64,000 nucleotides of DNA. Origin: Candidatus Saccharicenans subterraneus (GTDB lineage Bacteria; Acidobacteriota; Aminicenantia; Aminicenantales; Saccharicenantaceae). The number at the start of each line of letters is the position of its first letter. Positions within the stretch are counted from its first letter, which is position 1. Shown here one piece after another: positions 15,853 to 24,404 of this stretch. Position numbers and translations under genes: made by a program. Location of the stretch: the NCBI GenBank assembly GCA_003426165.1, contig QUAH01000003.1, positions 169,525 to 233,524 on the forward strand, read 5' to 3'. A model generated the notes under the pieces. That model made no database searches. It was not told where the DNA came from and saw nothing but the letters and a program-made list of their open reading frames with translations.

Positions 15853-17140
15853 CAGCCTCTCCACCGTTCAGGAATTCGCTGACAATCTTCATGGCGCAGA
15901 ATTCGCCGCACATGGAGCAGGCTCTGGTCCTTGATTTCCTCCTCCGTCGGACCTCAGCAAACTTATCCGGGTCCAGGCAGAGTTTTTCCTGGCGGTCCCA
16001 GTCCAGTTTTTTCCTGGCCCGGGAAATTTCGGCATCCAGGTCGATGGCCCCCGGGTACCCCTTGACGATATCGGCGGCATGAGCGGCGATCCGGGAGGCG
16101 ATCAGGCCTTCTTTAACGTCTTCCACCGTCGGCAGGCCGAGGTGTTCGGCCGGGGTCACATAGCAGAGAAAATCGGCTCCGGCCGAGGCGGCCACCGCCC
16201 CGCCTATGGCTGACACGATGTGGTCATAGCCGGGGGCGATGTCGGTCACCAGGGGTCCCAGAACATAGAAGGGGGCTTCCTGACACAGGCGTTTCTGGAG
16301 CTTCATGTTCATGGCCACCTGGTCCAGAGGCACATGACCGGGACCCTCAACCATGGCCTGGACTCCAGCTTCCCTGGCCTGTTCCACCAGTTCTCCCAGG
16401 GTCATTAATTCTTCTATCTGGGGACGGTCGGTGGCATCCAGGACCGAGCCGGGTCTCAGTCCGTCGCCCAGGCTCAGGGTAAAATCATATTTCCTGGCCA
16501 GGTCTAGCAACCGGTCAAACCTGGCATAGAGCGGATTTTCCTTCTCGTTGTGAAGCATCCAGGCCAGGTGGAAAGCCCCACCCCTGGAAACGATGTCGGC
16601 GATCCGTCCCTGCTTTTTCAGACGTTCCACCGCTTTCAGGGTCAGGCCGCAGTGAACCGTCATGAAATCGACACCTTCGCGGGCCTGGGCCTCGATGACC
16701 GAGAACAGGTCATCTTCGGTCATCCGGACGATGGAACCTCTCCTGGAAATGGCTTCAATTGCTGCCTGGTAGACGGGAACCGTCCCCAGGGGCAGGGGGG
16801 ATAGCGACAGCAATTTTTTTCTTATGGCCCTGACATCCCCGCCGGTGCTGAGGTCCATGACCGCGTCAGCTCCGTGTTTCAGGCTTATTTTCAGCTTGGC
16901 GATCTCAGTTTTGAGGTCGGGATAATCTCTGGAGGTGCCCAGGTTAACGTTGACCTTGGTGCGCATTCTAAACCCGATGGCAGCCGGCCTTCGCGGTGAA
17001 TGGTTCCGGTTGTAGGGAATGACCACCCGTCCCCGGGCCACCAGCGACAGCAATTCCTCAGGGGATATTTTCTCTTCCCTGGCCAGCTTTTTTATCAGAG
17101 GGGAAGCAAATCCTTTTCTGGCCTGGTCTATAAGGGTCAT
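15836..17140 (-). CDS. thiC: Phosphomethylpyrimidine synthase ThiC
   Basis: ThiC is the radical-SAM enzyme that rearranges aminoimidazole ribotide into hydroxymethylpyrimidine phosphate for thiamine synthesis. The 434-residue protein has the C-terminal cluster motif C-SMC-GEFC (CxxCxxxxC) about 20 residues from the end, and core motifs RTKVNVNLGTS, MDLSTGGD, TVHCGLT, EGPGHVPLDQ and APGYDHIVSAIGG. It is of the shorter bacterial type that lacks the N-terminal extension of E. coli ThiC. No other thiamine gene is in the window. It has a near-consensus promoter and a leader of only about 30 bases, too short for the TPP riboswitch that usually controls thiC. Confidence 0.97.
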   Translation of the reverse strand: MTLIDQARKGFASPLIKKLAREEKISPEELLSLVARGRVVIPYNRNHSPRRPAAIGFRMRTKVNVNLGTSRDYPDLKTEIAKLKISLKHGADAVMDLSTGGDVRAIRKKLLSLSPLPLGTVPVYQAAIEAISRRGSIVRMTEDDLFSVIEAQAREGVDFMTVHCGLTLKAVERLKKQGRIADIVSRGGAFHLAWMLHNEKENPLYARFDRLLDLARKYDFTLSLGDGLRPGSVLDATDRPQIEELMTLGELVEQAREAGVQAMVEGPGHVPLDQVAMNMKLQKRLCQEAPFYVLGPLVTDIAPGYDHIVSAIGGAVAASAGADFLCYVTPAEHLGLPTVEDVKEGLIASRIAAHAADIVKGYPGAIDLDAEISRARKKLDWDRQEKLCLDPDKFAEVRRRRKSRTRACSMCGEFCAMKIVSEFLNGGEADDSCS

Positions 17141-17177
17141 GGGTTTGACTTTCTTTCGAGAGTATTATCAAGAACTC

Positions 17178-17206
17178 AGTATAGTTTACACCCTATACCC
17201 TGTCAA
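17178..17206 (-). promoter_or_regulatory. Strong sigma-70 promoter of thiC
   Basis: A perfect TTGACA (17206-17201) and TATACT (17183-17178) are separated by 17 bases on the minus strand. The predicted start near 17171 leaves a leader of about 30 bases. Confidence 0.8.
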
Positions 17207-17313
17207 GGAAACCGGCCGTCTGGTGCTCCGGGTAGAGTAGATTAGAATTAGCGATACCTTTTATCCCTGATAAAAATTTACAAACGACCTGAATGCTGGT
17301 AGCATTTTATTCA

Positions 17314-17913
17314 ATGAAGGAAAGATTCCGACCAGCGTTTTTCACCCTGGCCCTGTTTTGCCTGATTCTGTTCCCTGGACCGGGCCAGGTGTCTGCCGGG
17401 TGGCTTCAAAATTTTGAGGCGCAGAACAGGACGGATGAACTGGACGATGTTCTCAGGATAATCAATTTTCTGGAAGAGGCAGTCAGCTCATGGCGGGAGA
17501 AAGGTCATTTCCAGGGACTGGTGGCTGAATTTTCACAGGAGCAGGTGAGCGCTTTTTTTAAGCATTTGTTTTCGGAAGAGAACCCAACTCTGAAATCATT
17601 GAGGTTGAAGCTCGCCCCGGGCAACCGGGTGGAGGGCTGGGTCATTCTGGACCTGGCTTCCCAGGGGCTATCCGGAGATCGCAACCTGTATTTTGCAGCC
17701 CGCGTCGAACAGCAGGGGCGGCGGGTCAGGTTGAATTTCAGCAGCCTTTTCCTGGAGACCCAGCGGGTCCAGCCGGAGATTGTTAATGCCCTGATTGACC
17801 TGGTGGCCAGGGTCCGGGGATTGGAAGCCCGGCACCTGGACGACTGGTATGATCTCCCGGAAGGAATTGCCCGGGTGGACACCGGGCCGGGGAGCCTTCT
17901 GATTTATTATTGA
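17314..17913 (+). CDS. Secreted protein of unknown function
   Basis: This protein of 199 residues (from the ATG at 17314) starts with a signal peptide, MKERFRPAFFTLALFCLILF, with likely cleavage near VSAGW. The rest looks like an alpha/beta domain with alternating hydrophobic strands (VEGWVILDLAS, NLYFAARVEQ, RVRLNFSSLFL) and ends in LLIYY. It has no cysteines after the signal peptide and no motif I recognise. An upstream ATG at 17293 would add seven residues before the signal peptide and is less likely. The stop is 11 bases before the rsmD start, so the two may be co-transcribed. Confidence 0.65.
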   Translation: MKERFRPAFFTLALFCLILFPGPGQVSAGWLQNFEAQNRTDELDDVLRIINFLEEAVSSWREKGHFQGLVAEFSQEQVSAFFKHLFSEENPTLKSLRLKLAPGNRVEGWVILDLASQGLSGDRNLYFAARVEQQGRRVRLNFSSLFLETQRVQPEIVNALIDLVARVRGLEARHLDDWYDLPEGIARVDTGPGSLLIYY

Positions 17914-17924
17914 GGTTTGAAAAA

Positions 17925-18518
17925 ATGATCAGGATTATCGGTGGCCGATTCAAGGGAAGAAAGCTGAGGATGGTGCCCAGCCCAGCGGTCCGGCCACTTC
18001 CGGCCAAGCTCCGGGGTTCTCTTTTCAACATTCTTCAGTCCAGGGTGGTCGATGCCTTTTTCCTGGACGGCTTTGCCGGGACGGGTTCGGTCGGGATTGA
18101 AGCCCTGAGCCGGGGAGCCAGCCGGGCCGTGTTCATCGAGGAATTGCCCCAGGCAGCCAGAATAATAGAGGCCAACCTGGCCAAATGCCAGGCCGAGGAC
18201 CTCGGCCTGGTCCTCAACCAGGAGTTCAACCGGGCCATAATCGAACTCGGAAAGAAGGGAGTGAAGTTTGACCTGATTTTCCTGGACCCGCCTTACAAAT
18301 TGCTGGAAGAAAGAAACCCGCTCAAGGTCATCAGGAAACGCGGCGTCCTGAAGCCAGCCGGGCTCCTCATCATCAGGCATCACCGCCACTATCAACCCTC
18401 GCGCCAGGATTTTAAGCTGCTCCGCCAGGTTGATTTTGGAGACGATATTTTTTCCTTTTATTCCGGGGAAGAGGTGTCTGGCTCCGGGCCCGGAGATAAT
18501 TCGGCCGACGGCGATTGA
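17925..18518 (+). CDS. rsmD: 16S rRNA (guanine-966 N2)-methyltransferase RsmD
   Basis: RsmD methylates G966 of 16S rRNA in the 30S subunit. The 197-residue product begins with the family's IRIIGGRFKGRKL, followed by RPLPAKLRGSLFNIL (usually RPTxxRVREALFN), the SAM site FLDGFAGTGSVGIEALSRGA, and the catalytic DPPY in LIFLDPPYKLL. I start it at the ATG at 17925 behind a TGAGG ribosome-binding site; a TTG at 17910 lies inside the previous gene's stop. The C-terminal tail is short and acidic. It is commonly next to coaD, which is absent here. Confidence 0.93.
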   Translation: MIRIIGGRFKGRKLRMVPSPAVRPLPAKLRGSLFNILQSRVVDAFFLDGFAGTGSVGIEALSRGASRAVFIEELPQAARIIEANLAKCQAEDLGLVLNQEFNRAIIELGKKGVKFDLIFLDPPYKLLEERNPLKVIRKRGVLKPAGLLIIRHHRHYQPSRQDFKLLRQVDFGDDIFSFYSGEEVSGSGPGDNSADGD

Positions 18519-18543
18519 ATTGAGCCTGATAATTTTATAGAAT
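18515..18543 (+). promoter_or_regulatory. Promoter of the 287-residue unknown protein gene
   Basis: TTGAAT (18515-18520) and TAGAAT (18538-18543) are 17 bases apart. The -35 box overlaps the rsmD stop codon. Confidence 0.55.
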
Positions 18544-18572
18544 GTCTTAAAAGTGTGCCGGTTCGGTGATAG

Positions 18573-19436
18573 ATGACCAAGAGCGATCGCAAGATTGAAC
18601 CATTCTGGGAAAAAGAACCAGTCCTTAAAGACGAAGAAATGTTTTCGGGGCTGGGCCCGTCCCGGGGATCGTTGCTCTTCCTCGGCCGTTATACCCTGAA
18701 GGAAGTCATGGCCGTTCTGGCCAAGAAAAGCTTTTTCCGGGAAGCCAGGAAAAAGAACCTCTGGCCGATTAAGTACCGGATGGACTCTTCGGATTACCCG
18801 GTGCAGAGGCTTCTTATTTACTGGGAGGAAGAACACCCGGACCGGATGATCGTCGACCTCAAGATCAGGGAAGCCGAGGTTCGGTTTGCCGCCCCAAAAA
18901 AGCATGGCTACAGGTTACCTCCCCAGCACTGCCTGCTGTTTGAGTGGCTGACCCTGCAGAACCCCCGCCTGAGCTTTGACGACAGACATCCGCCGCTTCC
19001 CGGGCAGAATAAACCTGGTCTCAGCCTTTCCAAGAAAATACTGGAAATTTTTCTGCACCTGGGCCGGCTGATCAACCTCGATGCCCTGGTGGCCTTTCCG
19101 GCTTACTTTCATAACGCCCTGCTCTTTTCGAGGTATTTTCAGTTCGTTGACCCCATAAAACAGGGTGAAATCAAGGCCATCAGGAAGCAATTCAGCCATG
19201 TTCCTTTCAGGCAGCTGGCCTGGGCCGTCTACCTGGGATGCCTGAAGGACGAGGATGGCCGGGTGTACGAATGGCAGGCCGAAGAACAGGTGGTGGCCCT
19301 GAGCGAAGCCCTTAGAAATTACTTGGAATCAAGAGTTTACCGGGAAATATCAAGACACGTGGAAAAAACTGCGGTCTTCAGTCTGGACTGGGACCTCTTC
19401 CAACAGAAGTGCCAGGAACAGCGCATCCTTTACTGA
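18573..19436 (+). CDS. Protein of unknown function, 287 residues
   Basis: I recognise no domain in this cytoplasmic, charge-rich protein without signal peptide or membrane segment. It seems to have two parts. Residues 30-130 are mixed alpha/beta with conserved-looking stretches (SLLFLGRYTLKEVMAVL, RLLIYWEEEHPDRMIVDLKI). Residues 150-287 are helical (SKKILEIFLHLGRLINLDAL, LAWAVYLGCLKDEDGRVYEW). Its codon use resembles the neighbours and it has its own promoter, so it is surely a real gene. It stands between rsmD and rpmE. Confidence 0.75.
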   Translation: MTKSDRKIEPFWEKEPVLKDEEMFSGLGPSRGSLLFLGRYTLKEVMAVLAKKSFFREARKKNLWPIKYRMDSSDYPVQRLLIYWEEEHPDRMIVDLKIREAEVRFAAPKKHGYRLPPQHCLLFEWLTLQNPRLSFDDRHPPLPGQNKPGLSLSKKILEIFLHLGRLINLDALVAFPAYFHNALLFSRYFQFVDPIKQGEIKAIRKQFSHVPFRQLAWAVYLGCLKDEDGRVYEWQAEEQVVALSEALRNYLESRVYREISRHVEKTAVFSLDWDLFQQKCQEQRILY

Positions 19437-19457
19437 CCGCCCAAAACCTGCTATAAT
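19429..19457 (+). promoter_or_regulatory. Promoter of rpmE-prfA-prmC
   Basis: TTTACT (19429-19434) and a perfect TATAAT (19452-19457) are 17 bases apart, ending 32 bases before rpmE. Confidence 0.65.
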
Positions 19458-19489
19458 CAATCCCCTTAAGAGTAAGAGGAGACGAGCTC

Positions 19490-19699
19490 ATGAAAAAAGG
19501 AATCCATCCAGAATACCAGGAATGCACCGTCATCTGCGCCTGTGGTAATACTTTTAAGACCAGGTCCACCAAGAAAGAAATAAGGGTGGAAATCTGCTCC
19601 CAGTGCCATCCCTTCTTCACCGGAAAACAGAGAATTGTGGATACCGCCGGCCGGGTCGAAAAATTCAGGAAGAAATATGCCACCAAGACCAAAAAATAA
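19490..19699 (+). CDS. rpmE: 50S ribosomal protein L31
   Basis: This 69-residue ribosomal protein has the signature MKKGIHPEY and the zinc ligands C16, C18, C36 and C39 ([17 protein letters not shown]), so it is the zinc-binding (C+) form of L31. The C-terminal [10 protein letters not shown] is typical. A strong AAGAGGAGAC ribosome-binding site precedes it. It is followed five bases later by prfA, a common arrangement. Confidence 0.98.
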   Translation: MKKGIHPEYQECTVICACGNTFKTRSTKKEIRVEICSQCHPFFTGKQRIVDTAGRVEKFRKKYATKTKK

Positions 19700-19704
19700 A
19701 CCAT

Positions 19705-20808
19705 ATGCTTCAGGAATTAAAGGTCTTAGAAGACAAGTATAAGCAGATTACTGCCCTCCTGTCCGACCCCAACATTTCCTCCAATCCCCAGAAAATAAAG
19801 GAATTAGCCAGGGAAAGGTCTGAACTTGAGCCGGTTGTCAGAAAATATGACGAGTATAAAAAGGTGGTGCGGGAGCTCAGGGAAACAGAGTCCATGCTGT
19901 CTGACGGCCAGGCAGACCCCGACCTGAAAAGGCTGGCCGAAGCCGAACTCAACCAGCTCAAGGAAAAAAAGGACCTGCTGGAACAGGAACTGAAAAGGCT
20001 GCTGCTGCCCAGGGACCCCAACGACGAAAAGAACGTCATCCTGGAAATCAGGGCCGGGGCCGGGGGAGACGAGGCTTCTCTTTTTGCCCAGGACCTGCTG
20101 CGGATGTATACCCGTTATGCCGAGCATAAGGGCTGGAAATGGGAGCTGATGGATGTCAGCTATTCACCGATCGGGGGCATCAAGGAGGCCATCGTCAACA
20201 TCCAGGGGAAAAGGGTTTATTCCTTCTTGAAATACGAGAGCGGGGTTCACCGGGTTCAGCGAGTCCCCAAAACCGAGGCTTCGGGTCGAATTCATACCTC
20301 GACGGCCACGGTGGCCGTCCTGCCCGAGGCCGAAGAAATTGACCTGAAGCTGGATCCCAAGGACCTGAAGATTGAGGCCTTCGGAGCCTCCGGGCCGGGC
20401 GGACAGAATGTTAACCGCAACTACACCGCCATCAGGGTGACCCACAGGCCATCGGGAATAGTCGTTTCCTGCCAGGATGAAAAGTCCCAGCACCGGAATA
20501 AAGAGAAGGCGCTCAAGATTCTCAGGACCAGGCTCCTGGACATTGCCCGCCAGGAGCAGATGAGCAAGATTTCCCAGGACAGAAGGAAGCAGGTAGGTAC
20601 TGGTGAAAGAAGCGAGAAAATCAGGACCTACAATTTTCCCCAGTCCCGGATAACCGACCACCGCCTTAACGAGAATTTTCATAACGTGGAAAGCATCATG
20701 GACGGGGAACTCGATGAGCTCATTGACAAACTGGTTATCCACTTCCAGACCAGGGCTCTCGAAGAGAATAAATCAGGCTTGTCCCCGGACCGGCAAGTTG
20801 AGATATAA
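19705..20808 (+). CDS. prfA: Peptide chain release factor 1
   Basis: RF1 recognises UAA and UAG and triggers peptide release. The 367-residue protein has the GGQ catalytic motif in SGPGGQNVNRNY. Codon-recognition domain 2 shows RVPKTEASGRIHTSTATVAV, so the tripeptide is P-K-T, of the RF1 PxT type rather than the SPF of RF2. Lys in the middle position is less common than Ala or Val. I start it at the ATG at 19705 (MLQELKVLEDKY), five bases after rpmE; the upstream ATG in this frame lies within rpmE. The Gln of GGQ is the target of PrmC, encoded next. Confidence 0.97.
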   Translation: MLQELKVLEDKYKQITALLSDPNISSNPQKIKELARERSELEPVVRKYDEYKKVVRELRETESMLSDGQADPDLKRLAEAELNQLKEKKDLLEQELKRLLLPRDPNDEKNVILEIRAGAGGDEASLFAQDLLRMYTRYAEHKGWKWELMDVSYSPIGGIKEAIVNIQGKRVYSFLKYESGVHRVQRVPKTEASGRIHTSTATVAVLPEAEEIDLKLDPKDLKIEAFGASGPGGQNVNRNYTAIRVTHRPSGIVVSCQDEKSQHRNKEKALKILRTRLLDIARQEQMSKISQDRRKQVGTGERSEKIRTYNFPQSRITDHRLNENFHNVESIMDGELDELIDKLVIHFQTRALEENKSGLSPDRQVEI

Positions 20809-21646
20809 GCACCTGGACCAACTTTTCCGGCAAACTGCCGGCAGACTTTCCTTTTCATCCTGCCCCTTCATAGAGGCCCGCCTGTTGATCCAGAAGGCCG
20901 CCGGCTGGGACGAAGCGGAGTTTTTCCGCCGCCTGAATTCTCCGGTATCCCCCGGGCTGGTCAGACGACTGTCCGCTCTGGTTGGAAAAAGGCGGAACGG
21001 CTGGCCCATGGCCTATCTCTTGGGCTGGAAAGAATTCTGGAGCCTGCCCTTCAGGGTCAACCGACTGGTGTTGATACCCAGGCCGGAAACGGAATTGCTG
21101 GTGGAGAAAGTCCTGTCGCTGCCCCTGCCCGAGCGACCACGGCTTCTTGACGTTGGCACCGGCTGCGGAAACATTGCCGTGGCCCTGGGGAAAGAAAGAC
21201 CTCTGGCCAGGGTGGTGGCCTCGGACATCTCAAGAAGGGCCCTGGCTCTGGCCGCCTGGAACGCCAGAAATAATGGGGTCACCAACATTTCCTTTGTTCA
21301 CAGCGACCTGCTCCAGCATTTTATTGAGAGAAAGCAAAAATTTGAGGTGATAGTCAGCAACCCGCCCTACGTTTCTGCCGCTGACTGGGAAAAGCTCGAC
21401 CGGCCGGTGCGGGATTTTGAACCGCGGACAGCCCTGGTGGCCGGGCCAACCGGTCTGGAGGTAATCCAAAAGCTGGTCAGCCAGTCCTGGTCATGTCTTA
21501 AGCCCGGCGGATTTCTGGTATTTGAATTCGGAGCCGGCCAGGAGAATGAAATCTGCAAGCTCCTGGGCCGGAGATGGTCCGGGCCGGAAATCCTGGCTGA
21601 CTACTCGGGCTTTCCCCGGGTGATCACGGTGCAGAAGCCTGGTTAA
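20798..21646 (+). CDS. prmC: Release factor glutamine methyltransferase PrmC
   Basis: PrmC methylates the Gln of the release-factor GGQ motif. The protein has the SAM motif LLDVGTGCGNIAVALG and the substrate-glutamine binding NPPYVS (about residues 188-193), preceded by LIPRPETELLVE, all diagnostic. The start is uncertain. A TTG at 20798 gives 282 residues, the usual length, and overlaps the end of prfA by 11 bases. An ATG at 20714 would add 28 residues read from inside prfA and is less likely. The rpmE-prfA-prmC order is a conserved translation cluster. Confidence 0.93.
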   Translation: MRYKHLDQLFRQTAGRLSFSSCPFIEARLLIQKAAGWDEAEFFRRLNSPVSPGLVRRLSALVGKRRNGWPMAYLLGWKEFWSLPFRVNRLVLIPRPETELLVEKVLSLPLPERPRLLDVGTGCGNIAVALGKERPLARVVASDISRRALALAAWNARNNGVTNISFVHSDLLQHFIERKQKFEVIVSNPPYVSAADWEKLDRPVRDFEPRTALVAGPTGLEVIQKLVSQSWSCLKPGGFLVFEFGAGQENEICKLLGRRWSGPEILADYSGFPRVITVQKPG

Positions 21647-21664
21647 GTCCGGACAGAACCGGCT

Positions 21665-22795
21665 TTACTGGGGTTGCCTGTTTCTTCTGGCCAGCAGCCG
21701 GTGATAATCCTCAAACGAGGGCAGCAGCTTGGTCGTTTCGAAACGGATTCTCTCCCAGCGGTCGATGTCCAGGGCACAGAAAGCTTCGACCACCACCGGG
21801 TCAAACTGGGTGCCGGAGTTCCTGATGATTTCCTGCCTGGCGGTCAGGAAATCCTGTTCCGGCCGGTAGGGCCGGTGGGAGGTAATGGCATCCAGGGCGT
21901 CGGCCAGGGCGAAGATCCTGGCCTCCAGCGGAATTTCATCTTTCTTCAACCCTCGCGGGTATCCCGTTCCGTCGTATTTCTCGTGATGGTAAAGAATGAT
22001 GTTGCCGACTTCCTTCAGCAGTTTCATCTCTTTGATCAGCCCGTAGCCCAGCGTCGGGTGCATTCTGATTTTCTCCCATTCTTCAGGGGTCAGGGGTCCG
22101 GGCTTCTTGAGAATGGAATCGGGGATGGCAATTTTCCCGATGTCGTGGAGCAGGGCTCCTTTCCGGATGTGGTCGAGGGTGGGCTGGTCCTTGAGGCCCA
22201 GGACCTCGGCCAGGACCTGGCTGTACTTGGAGACCGTGCGCGAATGCCCGAAGGTTTCCACGTCTCTCAGGTCCAGGGCGGTCATCAGGTTTTCCACCGT
22301 GGTGTCGTATATTTCTTCAAGTTCCAGAAGCTTGCGGATGTGACGGGACTGTTCCAGCTTGAGCTTGGTCAGGTTCCTCAGGTAGTACTCGTTTTCCAGC
22401 TTCAGTTGCCGGCGCTGGATTTCGGACCTCAGGGCCGAGAAGATGGCCGGGAGGTTATTCCGGGGACAGACAAAATCCAGAAGGTTGTCCTCAAGTGGTT
22501 TAAGGAACTCAAGGGCCCCAGCCGGGGAGGTCAGCAGGATGAGGCTCAAACGCGGGCAGGACTTCTTTATTTGTTTGAGCCAGGCTGAAATTTTCCGGCT
22601 ATTAACCGACTCGCTGGAAAAAACCAGAATGGCATTTTTCAGGCTGTTGGTGGAGGAGAGGTCGGGCAGGCCGGATATTTCCTCAAACCCGACCTGGAAC
22701 TGACCGCAGAGCTCAGCCAGCTGCCGCCTCAGCCTGCTTTCGGGAACAGCCAGAATGATTTTCAGGTGATGGTTATGGTTAGCTCCGCCGCTCAT
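21665..22795 (-). CDS. HD-GYP domain protein with degenerate receiver-like N-terminus
   Basis: The C-terminal domain (about residues 165-340) is an HD-GYP phosphodiesterase, which degrades cyclic di-GMP. It has H184 in TFGHSRTVSKY, the HD pair at 217-218 in LLHDIGKIAIP, HHEKYDGTGYP with GYP at 278-280, and DALDAITSHRPYR. The N-terminal 125 residues look like a receiver fold (LKIILAVPES, ILLTSP) but lack the acidic pocket and a convincing phosphoacceptor Asp, so it may respond by protein contact rather than phosphorylation. A coiled linker (about 126-165) joins them. It may oppose the GGDEF protein encoded 1.6 kb away. Confidence 0.9.
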   Translation of the reverse strand: MSGGANHNHHLKIILAVPESRLRRQLAELCGQFQVGFEEISGLPDLSSTNSLKNAILVFSSESVNSRKISAWLKQIKKSCPRLSLILLTSPAGALEFLKPLEDNLLDFVCPRNNLPAIFSALRSEIQRRQLKLENEYYLRNLTKLKLEQSRHIRKLLELEEIYDTTVENLMTALDLRDVETFGHSRTVSKYSQVLAEVLGLKDQPTLDHIRKGALLHDIGKIAIPDSILKKPGPLTPEEWEKIRMHPTLGYGLIKEMKLLKEVGNIILYHHEKYDGTGYPRGLKKDEIPLEARIFALADALDAITSHRPYRPEQDFLTARQEIIRNSGTQFDPVVVEAFCALDIDRWERIRFETTKLLPSFEDYHRLLARRNRQPQ

Positions 22796-22808
22796 ATTTA
22801 CTTAATCC

Positions 22809-22837
22809 TGTATACATCAAATTGAAATGCAAGGCAA
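22809..22837 (-). promoter_or_regulatory. Candidate promoter of the HD-GYP gene
   Basis: TTGCCT (22837-22832) and TATACA (22814-22809) are 17 bases apart on the minus strand. The -10 box ends 13 bases before the start codon, so the leader would be very short. Confidence 0.45.
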
Positions 22838-22895
22838 GTGTTTTTGAAAAAATTGCCGTGGAATTATTCTGGTTTCTAACAGCCAGACAGACCGA

Positions 22896-22920
22896 CCCGC
22901 GGCCGGCGGGGTGATTTTTT
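22896..22920 (+). terminator. Orphan terminator-like hairpin in a divergent intergenic region
   Basis: CCCGC (22896-22900) pairs with GCGGG (22906-22910) around GGCCG, and GTGA then TTTTTT follow. No plus-strand gene ends here, so it may be fortuitous or end a short untranslated transcript. Confidence 0.3.
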
Positions 22921-23003
22921 GGCTTCCGGCTCGCCGCTGGTGGCTAATCCCTTTCCCCCCGGCCGATAGAATAATTCCCCGACAGGCTCACCCGCTTTTA
23001 TCC

Positions 23004-23033
23004 TTGACAGCCGAATCGGGTTGATTTTAGAAT
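23004..23033 (+). promoter_or_regulatory. Promoter of the coiled-coil protein gene
   Basis: A perfect TTGACA (23004-23009) and TAGAAT (23028-23033) are 18 bases apart, about 40 bases before the start codon. Confidence 0.7.
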
Positions 23034-23072
23034 AGCCTTGCCAGGGCCGAATAACAGGCAAAGGAACGGGCA

Positions 23073-24380
23073 ATGAATGAAGACAGCCACTTGATAAAAA
23101 AACCTGTATCCATCATCCAGGAAATCGAGAATCAGCTGGAAGACTATCTCCGCCGGCAGAGGGAAGAAATTGAAAAATCCCTTGAAGAGAGAATTCAAAA
23201 GGAGAGAGAACTGGCCCGGCAGCAGCTGGCCGAGATTGAGCAGGCGGTTAAAAGGGAATGGCTGGCCCTGGAGGAGTATGGCCGGGTCTGGGAGCAATTT
23301 GAAGACAGAAGGCAGGAAATTCTAAGAAAAATCAAAGAATGCCTGGAAAGAATTGCCGACCGGCAGCAGGAAATTGAAAAATTAACCCGGGCCACCTCCG
23401 AGGATGTTCGGGCCATAAGTCAGTTGCACGAGGAACTGGAAGAGTTGAGGCGGCAGTCGCTGGAACAGGCTGAAGTGCTGAAGAAAGGACTGGAGGAGAA
23501 ATTCGGACTGAGAGCTGAAATACCGAAGCCGGTGGAGACGGAGAGGCCTGAGCTGGACCTGACCCCAGAGCTGGAAAAGCTACGTAAAGTCAAGGAACTT
23601 CTGCTGCTGGAAAGCGGGATAACCCAACCCCAGCCGTCAAAAGAAGCGGAAGAGCAGGCAGGCCAAGCGGTGGAAACGGTTGAACCGCAACCAGCGGTGG
23701 AGCCAGTGACCGAGCCGGAGAAAGCGGCGGAAACCAGGCCCTTCACCGTAACTGAAGAAGTAGCCGAGCCTACCCTGGAAGATAAACTGGCTGAAGAGAT
23801 AAGGAAGACCATAGCCGGCCGGCTGGAATCCTTGCAGGCCGAGGGACCGGGAGAGGTTGCCCCTTCCGCGACCTCTACCGAGAGCCTGGAGATGATCACC
23901 AGGAAAGACCTGGAAGAATTTTACCGGGAAGAGCCGGCCAACGGCTCCAGCCCGATCGGCTTTTACCAGAAGGGCAAGAAAAACATACTGGAAGCGGAAG
24001 AATTATTGACCAGGCTGAGGGAGGCGATCGAGGAAGCCCGTAAATTGAATTACAAGATGGCCTTTGTCACCGCGGCCAAGGAGCAATTTTATCTGAAACA
24101 GGAAATCATCAGCCTGCAGGAGGGGATAAGACGGTACCTGCTCCGGGTTGTCTTTCTGGCTAACAAGAAGAATTTCCGCTTCCCGGCCCTGACCCAGGAT
24201 ATCCTGAACCAGCAGGTGCTGGAAGAGCTTTCCGACCAGCTGGCGGTCCAGAACTGGAGTTCGACCGATGACCTGTCCCGCTTCGAGCAGAGAATAATCG
24301 ACCTGACCGCTTCCTTTAAGGCCCGGACCACCCCGGCCTCAATTTACTACGGTGCCCTGAAAAAAGAACTGGAAGCCTGA
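23073..24380 (+). CDS. Large coiled-coil protein of unknown function
   Basis: The 435-residue product has no signal peptide or membrane helix. Residues about 10-165 form a long charged coiled coil (ERIQKERELARQQLAEIEQA and similar). Residues about 175-280 are a low-complexity linker rich in Glu, Pro, Val and Ala. Residues about 285-435 form a distinct helical domain beginning EEFYREEPANGSSPIGFYQK and ending SFKARTTPASIYYGALKKEL. I recognise no family. It lies between two c-di-GMP-related genes, convergent with the GGDEF gene, so a scaffold role in that system is conceivable but unproven. It has its own strong promoter. Confidence 0.75.
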   Translation: MNEDSHLIKKPVSIIQEIENQLEDYLRRQREEIEKSLEERIQKERELARQQLAEIEQAVKREWLALEEYGRVWEQFEDRRQEILRKIKECLERIADRQQEIEKLTRATSEDVRAISQLHEELEELRRQSLEQAEVLKKGLEEKFGLRAEIPKPVETERPELDLTPELEKLRKVKELLLLESGITQPQPSKEAEEQAGQAVETVEPQPAVEPVTEPEKAAETRPFTVTEEVAEPTLEDKLAEEIRKTIAGRLESLQAEGPGEVAPSATSTESLEMITRKDLEEFYREEPANGSSPIGFYQKGKKNILEAEELLTRLREAIEEARKLNYKMAFVTAAKEQFYLKQEIISLQEGIRRYLLRVVFLANKKNFRFPALTQDILNQQVLEELSDQLAVQNWSSTDDLSRFEQRIIDLTASFKARTTPASIYYGALKKELEA

Positions 24381-24404
24381 AGATAGGGACTGGTTACCCC
24401 GCCA

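Noticed and set aside
17141-17183. Fragments CTGAG and TGATAATAC before thiC that recall a TPP riboswitch
   Set aside because: They lie in a stretch of about 40 bases after the promoter, far too short for the aptamer, and the conserved P2-P5 elements are missing.
17907-18905. Minus-strand ORF of 332 codons across rsmD and the following gene
   Set aside because: It covers a clear methyltransferase gene on the other strand and has no ribosome-binding site or family features.
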